DNA of 64,000 nt from GCA-2720975 sp964467985 (GTDB lineage: Bacteria > Planctomycetota > UBA1135 > GCA-002686595). Positions 43,898 through 52,148 of the stretch are shown piece after piece (positions within the stretch are counted from its first letter, which is position 1; each line of letters opens with the position of its first letter). The position numbers and the translations under genes are program-made. The notes under the pieces were generated by a model. It was not told the origin of the DNA and did no database searches. It saw only the letters and a program-made list of their open reading frames with translations. The stretch is from positions 1-64,000 of the forward strand of contig CAYXTP010000001.1 of assembly GCA_964467985.1 (NCBI GenBank), in the 5' to 3' direction.

Positions 43898-45817
43898 GTG
43901 ACTTCTGTCCAACCGAATCACACGAATGCCGCGTGGCTGGTCGCTCTCGTTCTTGCTCTGCTTGTCGCGTTGAGTGCCGGCTTGCGAATCGAGAAGGCGA
44001 TGGATAGTGGGCACTTTGACAACAACCCCGTTGGCGCGGTGCGATCCGACCCGGGGCTCTTGTACTACTTGGCAGAACACCCACTGTCCGCCACTGCAGA
44101 TGTGAATCGCTGGCCTGTGGATCGGAACATCGAGTATCCCGAAGGGGTTTCGATACCCGCGGACTATTGCCTGGGGCAAGAGTGGATCTTGAAGCTCGCG
44201 CGCAGAGTTGCGGGGGATGACCTACCGACTCACTTGCTAGCCATCCGAGTGATGGCGCTGCTGGCGAGCCTGACAGTGTTGGGAATCTATGGGTTGGCGC
44301 GCGAACTTACCGGCTCACCTCGCTGGGGGCTGCTGTCCGCGCTTCTGTACACCTTGACTCCCGCGGCCTACCGCAGCATTGGGTTCGTCTTGGTGCGCGA
44401 GGACTTGTGCCTGCCCATCTTCGCCTGTCACTTATGGCTCGTGGCACGCACCTATCGCACGGGCGGTTGGTTTTCTGGACTGCTTGCTGGCGGATCGCTG
44501 GGGCTCGCCTTGGCCACTTGGCACGCAGCCGGCTTCCTGGCAGCCATCGAAGCCGTAGCGGTCTGGCTCCTGTTTCTCCGGCACGGGGGCAATCCCTTCA
44601 CTCGGCTACCAGCCTTGGCCGGACTGATTGCCCTTGTGGTGGTCTGCGTGCTCGTGCCCGTCCTGCGGGCCAAGGGGGCGCTCCTCTCGCCGGCCATGAT
44701 TGCATTCCTGGCCCTCGCCTGTGCCGCGCGATTCTCACGAGACCGGCGCAAGAGCGTGGTTGTGGGATTGGGAGCCGCGGTGTTGCTCTTGGGCCTGGTG
44801 GAAATCCTGTCCGCCAGCTGGGGTGGTGGAGGTGATCTGGACCACGTGCTCGCCCTTCTGTTGGCCAAGCTGCGGCATCTCGGAAGCCTGCCCTCAGACC
44901 CCTCTCAGCTGGGTTTTGAGGTGCGAATGATGTGGCAGGGGCCCTTTTCCACACTCGACCTAGCGACAGCCCGGCACCTCTTTGGCCCGTCCGGGCTCGC
45001 TCTCGTCGCCCTCGCGCTGGTTTCGGCCTGGCATTGGGCGCGGGGGCGACCCGGGGATCTGGTCCAGTTCAACGGTCTGCTCTTGATCTTCCTCACGCTG
45101 GGTTCATGGCTCGTCATGCGTGTCAGCGCCGCCCTGGCCATCGTGCTGCCCTGCGCGATTGCGCTGTGGTTCGCCGAGCGCGGATCAAATTCGAGAGCGG
45201 GCGGTTTATCTCGTTGGCTGGCCCCCGGCTGCGCGACGTTCGTCCTCCTCCAGAGTCTGAGCTTCTTCAGTTGGGCGGGCGACCTACGATTGGATTGGCA
45301 CTGGGAACTCCGGCGTGACCGCGACCGGGCAATGATCACAGCTATCGAGCAATTCGTTCCGACGGGCCAGGCGGTGGCGGCGGACTTCATGGTCTCGACG
45401 ACGATTCTGGCTCACACAAAGCGGCCCATCATCGTGCAGCCGAAGTGGGAGAGTGTCGCGAGTCGGCGGCGTGTCGAGAGCCTATGGAATTTCCTCTATC
45501 ACAGCTCGACTCAGGAGCTTGCTCAATGGCTGACAGGACAATTGCATACTGAATACCTGCTGCTAGACCGGCACACGTTGCAGTGGCTGCAATCTTCGCG
45601 CTACTTGGCGGGGCTCAGTGACGCCGGTTCGGGTTTGCCAGCGGGCAGTGCATTGGAGGCGCTACTTGCGGGCGCGAGTGCCCAGGAATTCTCATCGGTT
45701 GAGGGCTTTGAGTTGCTGTGGAGCGATGCCCCCGTCGCCGCATTTCCAGATGGAAGTGAACGAGACTTCTACCGGCTCTTCCGGGTATCGGATCCATGGG
45801 GAGGAAGGACTCGATAG
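43898..45817 (+). CDS. GT-C type membrane protein, STT3-like
   Basis: A 639-residue membrane protein with about 12 helices and a soluble C-terminal domain. After helix 1 (WLVALVLALLVALSAGLRI) a loop has VRSDPGLLYYLAEHPL and NIEYPEGVSIPADYCLGQEW. This resembles the first periplasmic loop of GT-C glycosyltransferases, including the acidic motif and P-x-G of the STT3/oligosaccharyltransferase branch. The rest alternates hydrophobic helices with short basic loops. The C-terminal part (about 470-639, AVAADFMVSTTILAHTKRPI, YLLLDRHTLQWLQSSRYL) is soluble, as in STT3 proteins. GTG 43898 is the start. The GT-C fold is a moderate call, and the oligosaccharyltransferase function is inference. Confidence 0.65.
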   Translation: MTSVQPNHTNAAWLVALVLALLVALSAGLRIEKAMDSGHFDNNPVGAVRSDPGLLYYLAEHPLSATADVNRWPVDRNIEYPEGVSIPADYCLGQEWILKLARRVAGDDLPTHLLAIRVMALLASLTVLGIYGLARELTGSPRWGLLSALLYTLTPAAYRSIGFVLVREDLCLPIFACHLWLVARTYRTGGWFSGLLAGGSLGLALATWHAAGFLAAIEAVAVWLLFLRHGGNPFTRLPALAGLIALVVVCVLVPVLRAKGALLSPAMIAFLALACAARFSRDRRKSVVVGLGAAVLLLGLVEILSASWGGGGDLDHVLALLLAKLRHLGSLPSDPSQLGFEVRMMWQGPFSTLDLATARHLFGPSGLALVALALVSAWHWARGRPGDLVQFNGLLLIFLTLGSWLVMRVSAALAIVLPCAIALWFAERGSNSRAGGLSRWLAPGCATFVLLQSLSFFSWAGDLRLDWHWELRRDRDRAMITAIEQFVPTGQAVAADFMVSTTILAHTKRPIIVQPKWESVASRRRVESLWNFLYHSSTQELAQWLTGQLHTEYLLLDRHTLQWLQSSRYLAGLSDAGSGLPAGSALEALLAGASAQEFSSVEGFELLWSDAPVAAFPDGSERDFYRLFRVSDPWGGRTR

Positions 45818-46625
45818 GGTCCGTCTGCCTTCTGGTTGCGGAGTCGGCGCGGGTCGTGGATGAGTGCACCGAGGAGGTCAGTCGGCACCGGCGGCGGGCC
45901 GGAGAGAGCGTAGGCCATCCGCCGCCCCCGCCCACCCGGGTCGACGAGCGGTCCCGCCAGTGGTTACGGAATCCCCCCCAATGCGGGCCAGAACGGCCCC
46001 GCTGGGCTCCCCAGGCCGGGGCAGGCAGGGAATCAGGCCATCCGTTGCTGCATGCACTCCCCTCCGCCTGCCAGACAAAGGGCACGGGCTTGGAATTGAG
46101 CATGTCGGTGCGCACCCACGCTCGGAAGGGTAGGGCACCCCGCCGGACCAGGTCGAGACTACTGCCCCGCATCACCTGAATTTCGCTCTCCCCGTAGTTT
46201 TCGGTGGCCCACATCCCGTTTCCCGGCCCCGGACGGAGGTTCTCTTCGAGCCGGTTCAGGCACGAGTGCCTACGCGCAGCGGGGAGGTCGGCGAAGACCC
46301 AACCCCCGACCACCTGATCGACCGTCCCCGCTTGCAGCGGAGGAAAAAGGGCATCCCCGACGCACAAACCGAGCCTGGGTGCTTGGGCATCGATCCGGTG
46401 GATGGCGGCGGAAGCGCGATCGAGCGCGATCACTTGCTGGGCACGTCAAACGAGCAGGGCTGTCAACGCACCGGTGCCACAACCCAACTCGAGCACGCAC
46501 TCATTGTGCAGGGGAATCGTATCCAGGGATTCGCCCGTGGCTCGATCTTCGGGGTCTTCCGCCAACCGGAAGCGTTCGAAGATCTCCGCGTCGGACTGGA
46601 TTACCCCGTTCCAAGACTCGCCCAT
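45615..46625 (-). pseudogene. Broken class I SAM-dependent methyltransferase gene
   Basis: The frame opens 4 nt after hemY with ATG 46625 (MGESWNGVIQSDAEIFERFR) and reaches the SAM-binding glycine motif VLELGCGTGALTALLV. An in-frame TGA at 46448-46446 follows directly. The same frame continues with QQVIALDRASAAIHRIDAQ (motif II region), GDALFPPLQAGTVDQVVGGW and ENYGESEIQVMRGSSLDLVR, as an intact enzyme would. After about 46090 the translation loses any protein-like character (low-complexity Arg/Ser/Gly), so the true 3' end is also degraded or frameshifted. The stop could come from a single CGA-to-TGA change. It would have been the last gene of the heme operon. A sequencing error or a selenocysteine codon are less likely alternatives. 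Confidence 0.7.
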
Positions 46626-46629
46626 GGGC

Positions 46630-48009
46630 TCAGGACAACCCGGCTTGAGCGGGTCCGCAGACGGCGTGCTCGGATCCGTGCGCGAGGGCCAAGGTCGAGG
46701 CGTCTTTCAGCAAGGCGGACAATCCGATACCACGCTGATGGTTGCCAAGCAGGTTCAGGTCTCCTGGCAACTGCTCTTGCAGACGGCGCAAGCGGGATGG
46801 GTGGTCGAGGTCGTAGCGGGGCAGGGCTCCCTGGTGTCGACGGACCGCTGAGAAAACGGGCTTGGCCTTGATGCCCAACAGGGGTCCGACTTCCTTCTGG
46901 ACCAGGGTGAGAATCTGCCCGTCGCCGGCATCGAGTTCTGGTCGAGGCCTCGAACCGCCCAGCATGGTGCGCAACAAGACGTGGTCCTTATCGATAGCCC
47001 CGGGATTGAGGGTGGATGAGAAGAGCGTACCCAGGTGCATGAGCCCACTTTGGCTGGCCACCAGGTACCCGAATCCATCCAGAGCGTGGCGAACGTCCGT
47101 GCGACGGTAGGCGTGGGCCACGACGGTCAGGCTCTCGCATTGGACAGCGCTCAGGCTGTCAGAAACTGCAGGCAGACAGCGCTGCAAGAGGCATTCGGTG
47201 GCCCGAATAGGAAGCGCCAAGACGACGCGCCGGGCATGGATCCCACCCGATTGCAGGTGCGCTTCCCAGTGCTCGCCGCACTCGGAACGGCGCAGATCCA
47301 AAACCGCGTTACCCAAGCGAAGAGAGCTGCCCAAGCGAGCAGCCAGGGCAGCTGTCAAGGCTCCCATTCCTTGGGCTGGTTTCCACGGCCGGCGATCCTG
47401 GGCCTCGGTCTTTCCGGCCTGGCTCTTCATGTAGGCGGTGATGCTCCCGTGCTTCTCGACCCCCTCGGCTAGGGATGGGAAGCAGGCGCGCAGGGAGAGT
47501 TGTTCAGGGCTGCTCGCATGGATCCCCGCCACCAGAGGGTCGACCAGGGTGTCCAGGACGACGGACCCCAAGCGGTGGCGCACGAAGTCGGCGATGCTTC
47601 CATTGAGCGCGACGCCCTTGGTGCATAGAGGCTCGCGCAAGGCACGCAAGCGTGCACGCAGGGGCAAGATCGGACTCTTCATGAAAGCCCCGGGAGATGT
47701 GGGGGCCTCGATGAGTTGCGACTTGTGAACGAGAAACCGCTTGCTGGCGCTGGCCTGAACCCGTTCCAAGTTCAACTCTGTGGCCAGGATGCGCGCTCGT
47801 CCACTGGGATCGGAGATCGTCTCCGGGCCGGCTTCAAAGGAGACGGGCAAGGGATCATCGACCCGAACGGTCAGCACCAGGCCACCCGCTCGATCGGACC
47901 CGTCGACGACACGCAGATCGGCGCTGGGATCCTGCTTCAGCCGTTCGTAGGCGTAAGCCATTCCAGAGATGCCGGCTCCGATCACGAGTGTCTCGACGGA
48001 TTCGTTCAC
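46630..48009 (-). CDS. hemY: Protoporphyrinogen oxidase (HemY/HemG type)
   Basis: Oxidises protoporphyrinogen IX to protoporphyrin IX, a six-electron FAD-dependent step. The 459-residue protein starts with the dinucleotide-binding VETLVIGAGISGMAYAYERL and FEAGPETISDPSGR; VDPLVAGIHASSPEQLSLRA is the family's central signature. GFGYLVASQSGLMHLGTLFS and NLLGNHQRGIGLSALLKDAS, the second FAD contact, complete the pattern. GTG 48009 is the start, 2 nt past the hemN stop. Among the three bacterial PPO types this is the oxygen-linked HemY (animal/plant-like) type, although the neighbouring coproporphyrinogen oxidase is the oxygen-independent HemN. Confidence 0.93.
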   Translation of the reverse strand: MNESVETLVIGAGISGMAYAYERLKQDPSADLRVVDGSDRAGGLVLTVRVDDPLPVSFEAGPETISDPSGRARILATELNLERVQASASKRFLVHKSQLIEAPTSPGAFMKSPILPLRARLRALREPLCTKGVALNGSIADFVRHRLGSVVLDTLVDPLVAGIHASSPEQLSLRACFPSLAEGVEKHGSITAYMKSQAGKTEAQDRRPWKPAQGMGALTAALAARLGSSLRLGNAVLDLRRSECGEHWEAHLQSGGIHARRVVLALPIRATECLLQRCLPAVSDSLSAVQCESLTVVAHAYRRTDVRHALDGFGYLVASQSGLMHLGTLFSSTLNPGAIDKDHVLLRTMLGGSRPRPELDAGDGQILTLVQKEVGPLLGIKAKPVFSAVRRHQGALPRYDLDHPSRLRRLQEQLPGDLNLLGNHQRGIGLSALLKDASTLALAHGSEHAVCGPAQAGLS

Positions 48010-48011
48010 GG

Positions 48012-49421
48012 CTACACCGTCTGGCTGAAACGACGCGCGTTGGGCTGAGAATCGTGATCGAGGTAGGCGTCGAAGACCATGGCCAAGTGGCGCAGAAAAA
48101 CCCGTCCAAGTGGCCGCACATCCACCCTCCGAGGCGAGACGTCACAGAGACCCTCAGCGGCGAAGGGAGCCAAGCGCATCCACTCCGGTGCAAAGTGCTC
48201 TTGCAGGCCCTGCAGCCCCAGTTCAGCTTGCAATTCGTCCAGGTCCAGATGCATGCGACACATGAGCGAGCTGATGGCAGCCCTGCGAAGGTTGTCCTCG
48301 AGACTGCGCACGAGGCCGCGCGCAACAGGCAATCGGCCTTCTTCGAGGGCGGCCTCGTAGCTGGCCGTCGTGCGTTCGTTTTGCAGGAACGCACCGCCCA
48401 CATCGGCAATTGCGCTGGCCCCGAAGGACAGCATGTCGCCCATGCGTGAGCCGTCGGGCAACGCGGCATAGCCCATGAAGTTGCGTTCGAGAGTGCCAGC
48501 TTCGAGCGCTACCGAAAGGGAGTCGGTGGGCAATGCGAAGTGATCCAGCCCGATCACCCTGTAGTCTTGCTCGCCTAGACGGTCGATGGCCTGGGCCAGA
48601 AGATTGGCCCGTTCCACAGGACCCGGAAGGCCCTCGCGTTCCAGCACGATCTGGGCCTTCTTCAGCCACGGAACATGGGCGTAGCCGTAGATGGCCAGTC
48701 GGTCGGGTCGCAGAGAAGCGACAGCATCGAGCGTGCGGCTGAAGGTCTGTTCGGTCTGCAGGGGCAACCCGTACATCAAGTCGAAGTTGATGCCCCCCAC
48801 ACCATGCCCACGGCAAGTCTCGACACAGCGCTGGGTGTCCTCCAGGGTTTGGTCGCGATGAATGACGCGTTGCACCTCCGGGTCCGTGTCTTGGACTCCC
48901 ATTGAGAAGCGGTTGAAACCCAGGCCAGTCAGTGTGGCGATTTGCGCGTCAGTCGTGACGTGCGGGTGGATCTCAATCGAGAGCTCGGCATCGGGAAGCA
49001 GATCGAAACGTCGCTCGACCATGGAGAACAGGCGTTCTAGCTCAGCGCTGGACAGGTGAGTCGGTGTTCCGCCTCCCCAGTGCATCTGGATGACCTGACG
49101 GCGGTCACCCAGGGCCGAGCACTGCAGGTCGAACTCTGCGTCCAGGCGATCCAGGTAGCGTGTGACCTTCTCCCCTTGGCGTGTGATTTCGACCGTGCAA
49201 CCGCAGAACAGGCAACGCCGCTCACAAAACGGCAGGTGAACGTAGAGGCACAACGGGTCCTCTTGAGCAGACCGGCTGCGCTTCAGCGCCGCAATCCCCT
49301 CGGTCGACCCCACTGTGTCAGTCCACATCGGGGCTGTGGGGTACGACGTGTAGCGGGGTCCAGCCTGGGCATAGCGCAGAATCTGCTCGGGCGCGACTTG
49401 TAAGGACTCGCGTCTCTTCAC
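48012..49421 (-). CDS. hemN: Oxygen-independent coproporphyrinogen III oxidase
   Basis: Radical-SAM decarboxylase converting coproporphyrinogen III to protoporphyrinogen IX. The 469-residue protein has the radical-SAM cluster motif in VHLPFCERRCLFCGCTVEI (CxxxCxxC). MHWGGGTPTHLSSAELERLF follows, with GVQDTDPEVQRVIHR, FDLMYGLPLQT and RLAIYGYAHVPW as in E. coli HemN (457 residues). The N-terminal RYTSYPTAPMW is a HemN hallmark that separates it from the HemW chaperone. GTG 49421 is chosen because it overlaps the hemE stop (GTGA); an in-frame ATG at 49463 lies inside hemE. Confidence 0.95.
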   Translation of the reverse strand: MKRRESLQVAPEQILRYAQAGPRYTSYPTAPMWTDTVGSTEGIAALKRSRSAQEDPLCLYVHLPFCERRCLFCGCTVEITRQGEKVTRYLDRLDAEFDLQCSALGDRRQVIQMHWGGGTPTHLSSAELERLFSMVERRFDLLPDAELSIEIHPHVTTDAQIATLTGLGFNRFSMGVQDTDPEVQRVIHRDQTLEDTQRCVETCRGHGVGGINFDLMYGLPLQTEQTFSRTLDAVASLRPDRLAIYGYAHVPWLKKAQIVLEREGLPGPVERANLLAQAIDRLGEQDYRVIGLDHFALPTDSLSVALEAGTLERNFMGYAALPDGSRMGDMLSFGASAIADVGGAFLQNERTTASYEAALEEGRLPVARGLVRSLEDNLRRAAISSLMCRMHLDLDELQAELGLQGLQEHFAPEWMRLAPFAAEGLCDVSPRRVDVRPLGRVFLRHLAMVFDAYLDHDSQPNARRFSQTV

Positions 49422-50446
49422 GCCCTCGCTCCCATAGCCGCCTCGACGAATGCGGTCACACACTCGGGGTCGGTGAGCTTCAGCACTCCGTGACCTAGGC
49501 CAAGGATGTGCCCCGGTCTACCCCCTACGTTCTCGAGCAGGGCGTGGGTCCGTTTCGCCACTTCCTCTGGGCTGGCGAGCAACACCGCCGGATCCAAGTT
49601 GCCCTGCAAGGCAACTCGACCAGCAGCTTGATTCAAGGCGCCGCGCATGTCCACGCGGTGGTCGACGGCTACGGCCTCGGCTCCCAATTCGATTTGCTCT
49701 TCAAACAGGTGTCCCGCCGCTCCGGCGAATGCGATGCGTGGCGCATGTCCTTCCAGCGCTTCGATCACCCGCATCGACCAGGGCATGGCGTAGCGCCTGT
49801 AGTCTTCACGTGTGAGCGAAGCAGCCCAGGAGTCGAAGAGCATTACGACCTCCGCGCCTGACTGGACCTGGAAGCGCAGATGATCGACCACCACCTCGCT
49901 CAGCTTGTCCATCAACCTCTCGTAGGTTGCCGTGTCGCGGTACATCATTTTGCGCAGCAACATGAATTGGCGACTCGTCCCCCCTTCGATCGCGTAGGAG
50001 GCCAGAGTGAAGGGGGCACCGCAAAAACCAATCAGGGTGGTTGAGTCAGGCAGGCCCTGACGCACCAGCTCAAGCGTGCGGCCTACATAGGCCAGGTTCT
50101 CGCTCGGTTGTACCTCCCGCAAGGCATCGACGTCAGCCGCGCTGGCCACCGGGCTCGGGAAACTCGGCCCGCGTTCGTCAAAGACCAACTCCATGCCCAT
50201 GGCTTCGAGCGGCAAGAGGATGTCACTGAAGACGATGGCTGCGTCCATACCGAAGCGCCGGATGGGCTGCAAAGTGACCTCCGCGGCGATTTCGGGGTCA
50301 CGGGCCATGGCGAGGAAGCTGCCTACTTCCTTTCGCAACGCGCGGTACTCAGGTAGGTAGCGTCCCGCTTGCCGCATGAGCCAAACAGGAGGGCGGTCCA
50401 GGGGCTCGCACCGTAAAGCGCGCAGAAGTCGTTTGTCTTGTTCCAC
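49418..50446 (-). CDS. hemE: Uroporphyrinogen decarboxylase
   Basis: Decarboxylates the four acetate side chains of uroporphyrinogen III to give coproporphyrinogen III; cofactor-free TIM barrel. At 342 residues it is of standard length. RPPVWLMRQAGRYLPEYR near residue 19 carries the conserved arginines for substrate carboxylates. FSDILLPLEAMGMEL follows, the aspartate thought to act on the pyrrole. LIGFCGAPFTLASYAIEGGT and LFDSWAASLTREDYRRYAMP are further signatures. It lies 5 nt downstream of the response regulator gene and overlaps hemN by 4 nt, in one transcription unit. Confidence 0.97.
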   Translation of the reverse strand: MEQDKRLLRALRCEPLDRPPVWLMRQAGRYLPEYRALRKEVGSFLAMARDPEIAAEVTLQPIRRFGMDAAIVFSDILLPLEAMGMELVFDERGPSFPSPVASAADVDALREVQPSENLAYVGRTLELVRQGLPDSTTLIGFCGAPFTLASYAIEGGTSRQFMLLRKMMYRDTATYERLMDKLSEVVVDHLRFQVQSGAEVVMLFDSWAASLTREDYRRYAMPWSMRVIEALEGHAPRIAFAGAAGHLFEEQIELGAEAVAVDHRVDMRGALNQAAGRVALQGNLDPAVLLASPEEVAKRTHALLENVGGRPGHILGLGHGVLKLTDPECVTAFVEAAMGARA

Positions 50447-50451
50447 GGAAG

Positions 50452-51156
50452 TCAGGGAGTGAGGCGGTATCCAGTGCCGCGAATGGTATGGATGTAGCGC
50501 GGGGCGCGCGGGTCGGGTTCGATCACGCGCCGCAGTCGAACGATGAAATTGTCAATGGTGCGAGTGGTGGGAAAGGCGTCGTAGCCCCAGACCTTGTCCA
50601 GAATGTCCTTGCGCGACACGACCTCGCCAGCGTGTTCGGCTAGGAATCGCAAGATCAAGATCTCCTTGGCGGAGAGCTGGATTTCCTTATGGGACGTGCG
50701 TGCCGTGTAGGTCTGCAGGTCGACGGTGGTCTCCCCCAGTATCAACTCGCTGCCAAGGCCTGAATCTGCGTTGACCCACTGCGTGCGCCGCAGAATTGCG
50801 CGCACTCTCAGGAGCAGCTCACGCACGTTGAAGGGCTTGCCCAGAAAGTCATCGCCGCCCAACTCCAAGCCATGTACTCGATCATCTTCATCGCAGCGAG
50901 CCGTGAGGAACAGGATCGGAACCCGATTCCCTTCGTCGCGCAGGCGCTCGCAGACCGTAAAACCGTCCAAGCCGGGCAGCATGACGTCGAGCAAGACCAG
51001 GTCTGGCGTTCGGGTGCGGATGAGCTCCAGGGCTTGCGCCCCGTCTCCCACGACCTCGGTCTCGAAGCCTTCCAGCGCCAGGTTGGCTGCGATGGCTTCG
51101 GCCAGGTGGGGCTCGTCCTCGACGATGAGCAGTTGGGCTTGAATGGGTTCGTTCAC
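50452..51156 (-). CDS. OmpR/PhoB-family response regulator inside the hem operon
   Basis: A 234-residue DNA-binding response regulator. The receiver domain has the acidic pocket VEDEPHLAEA (E13, D14), the phosphoacceptor Asp57 in LVLLDVMLPGLDGF, FLTARCDEDD and the conserved lysine in DFLGKPFNVRELL. The C-terminal winged helix (about 130-232) ends with TTRTIDNFIVRLRRVIEPDP and YIHTIRGTGYRLTP, the OmpR/PhoB recognition-helix pattern. GTG 51156 is the start. The adjacent kinase gene ends 17 nt upstream, so they form a cognate pair. Target genes are unknown; control of the hem operon or of metal/redox response is inferred from position only. Confidence 0.95.
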   Translation of the reverse strand: MNEPIQAQLLIVEDEPHLAEAIAANLALEGFETEVVGDGAQALELIRTRTPDLVLLDVMLPGLDGFTVCERLRDEGNRVPILFLTARCDEDDRVHGLELGGDDFLGKPFNVRELLLRVRAILRRTQWVNADSGLGSELILGETTVDLQTYTARTSHKEIQLSAKEILILRFLAEHAGEVVSRKDILDKVWGYDAFPTTRTIDNFIVRLRRVIEPDPRAPRYIHTIRGTGYRLTP

Positions 51157-51173
51157 GGTGGGCTTCCAGGGTG

Positions 51174-52148
51174 TCAGCGGGCTTGGGACTCAGGCAGGCT
51201 GGGCAGGCTAACCTGAATACAAGACCCACCGCCTTCGCGGGCCGCGGCGTCCACGTGCCCCCCCAAGGCGCGGCTTAGCTCTGAGACCAGGTACAGGCCC
51301 AGGCCCACGCCAGGCCTGCGTTTGACGAGGTCACTCTGACCGCGAACAAAGGGACTGAAGACCTGGTCCGCTTCTTTGGCGCTCATTCCCTGTCCACGGT
51401 CTCGGACTTCGAGCACGGCCCGGTCGCCGATGCGCTGCACTTGAACTTCCACCTGGGGTGGCTCGCCACCGTACTTGATGGCGTTGGACAGGAGGTTCTC
51501 TAGAATCGTCCCTAGGGCCTGGGCATCGGCCAGGACCGGGACAGACTCTGCAGCGACAAGACTCATTTCCAGCTCACCGCTAGCAGTCGACCGCATGCGG
51601 TCGACGACCCTCTCGGTCAGAGTGGCCAGGTCGAGGGTCTCTAGGTGCAATTGAATGCGACCTGAGGAAGCACGGGCGGCCGTTAGCAATTTTTCCACGG
51701 TGGAACTTAAGCGCCCCAGGTCAATGAGCGTGTTGTGCAGGTAACGATCTTGCTGTTCTGGGCTGATGCGTTCATCCCGCGCGCTCTCCACTTGCAGTTG
51801 CGCCGCGGCAATGGGGCTGCGTAGCTCATGGGTAATGGCGGATAGGAAGTCCCGTTGCTGACGGTGCATCTCAACTTCCCTGCGCATGGAACGCACGACA
51901 AAGAGCACACCTCCCAATGCGATCAACGCCAGCGCGGCTCCTTCAAACAGGAACATGCGCATGTTCCTTTGCACCGCAGCCTGCAGGGCTGCCACCGCCT
52001 CAGTTGAGAGGGTCACGCCCGACTCCCGTACTCGCCCTACAATTCTCTCGGCTTCTCCGTAGAAGAAGAAAATCCACCAGGCGATGACGAGCAAGAACAG
52101 AATCGTCGCGCCCCAAAAGAGGACCGGTTGTCGGCGGGTTTCGTTCAC
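51174..52148 (-). CDS. Sensor histidine kinase inside the hem operon
   Basis: A 324-residue membrane histidine kinase, partner of the response regulator downstream. TM1 (PVLFWGATILFLLVIAWWIF) and TM2 (about 62-86) enclose a short periplasmic loop of about 40 residues (EAERIVGRVRESGVTLS), too small for a classical ligand domain. No HAMP domain is evident. The HisKA H-box is FLSAITHELRSPIAA, and the ATPase has the N-box LSNAIKYGG, RDRGQGMS (G1) and RRPGVGLGLYLVSEL (G2). GTG 52148 overlaps the hemL stop (GTGA). Sensing through the membrane helices is plausible (envelope, redox or tetrapyrrole signal), but this is inference. Confidence 0.94.
   Translation of the reverse strand: MNETRRQPVLFWGATILFLLVIAWWIFFFYGEAERIVGRVRESGVTLSTEAVAALQAAVQRNMRMFLFEGAALALIALGGVLFVVRSMRREVEMHRQQRDFLSAITHELRSPIAAAQLQVESARDERISPEQQDRYLHNTLIDLGRLSSTVEKLLTAARASSGRIQLHLETLDLATLTERVVDRMRSTASGELEMSLVAAESVPVLADAQALGTILENLLSNAIKYGGEPPQVEVQVQRIGDRAVLEVRDRGQGMSAKEADQVFSPFVRGQSDLVKRRPGVGLGLYLVSELSRALGGHVDAAAREGGGSCIQVSLPSLPESQAR

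Noticed and set aside
43491..43901. 136-codon plus-strand frame upstream of the GT-C gene
   Set aside because: No ribosome binding site, no signal or domain, and it covers the leader of the small-gene pair on the other strand.
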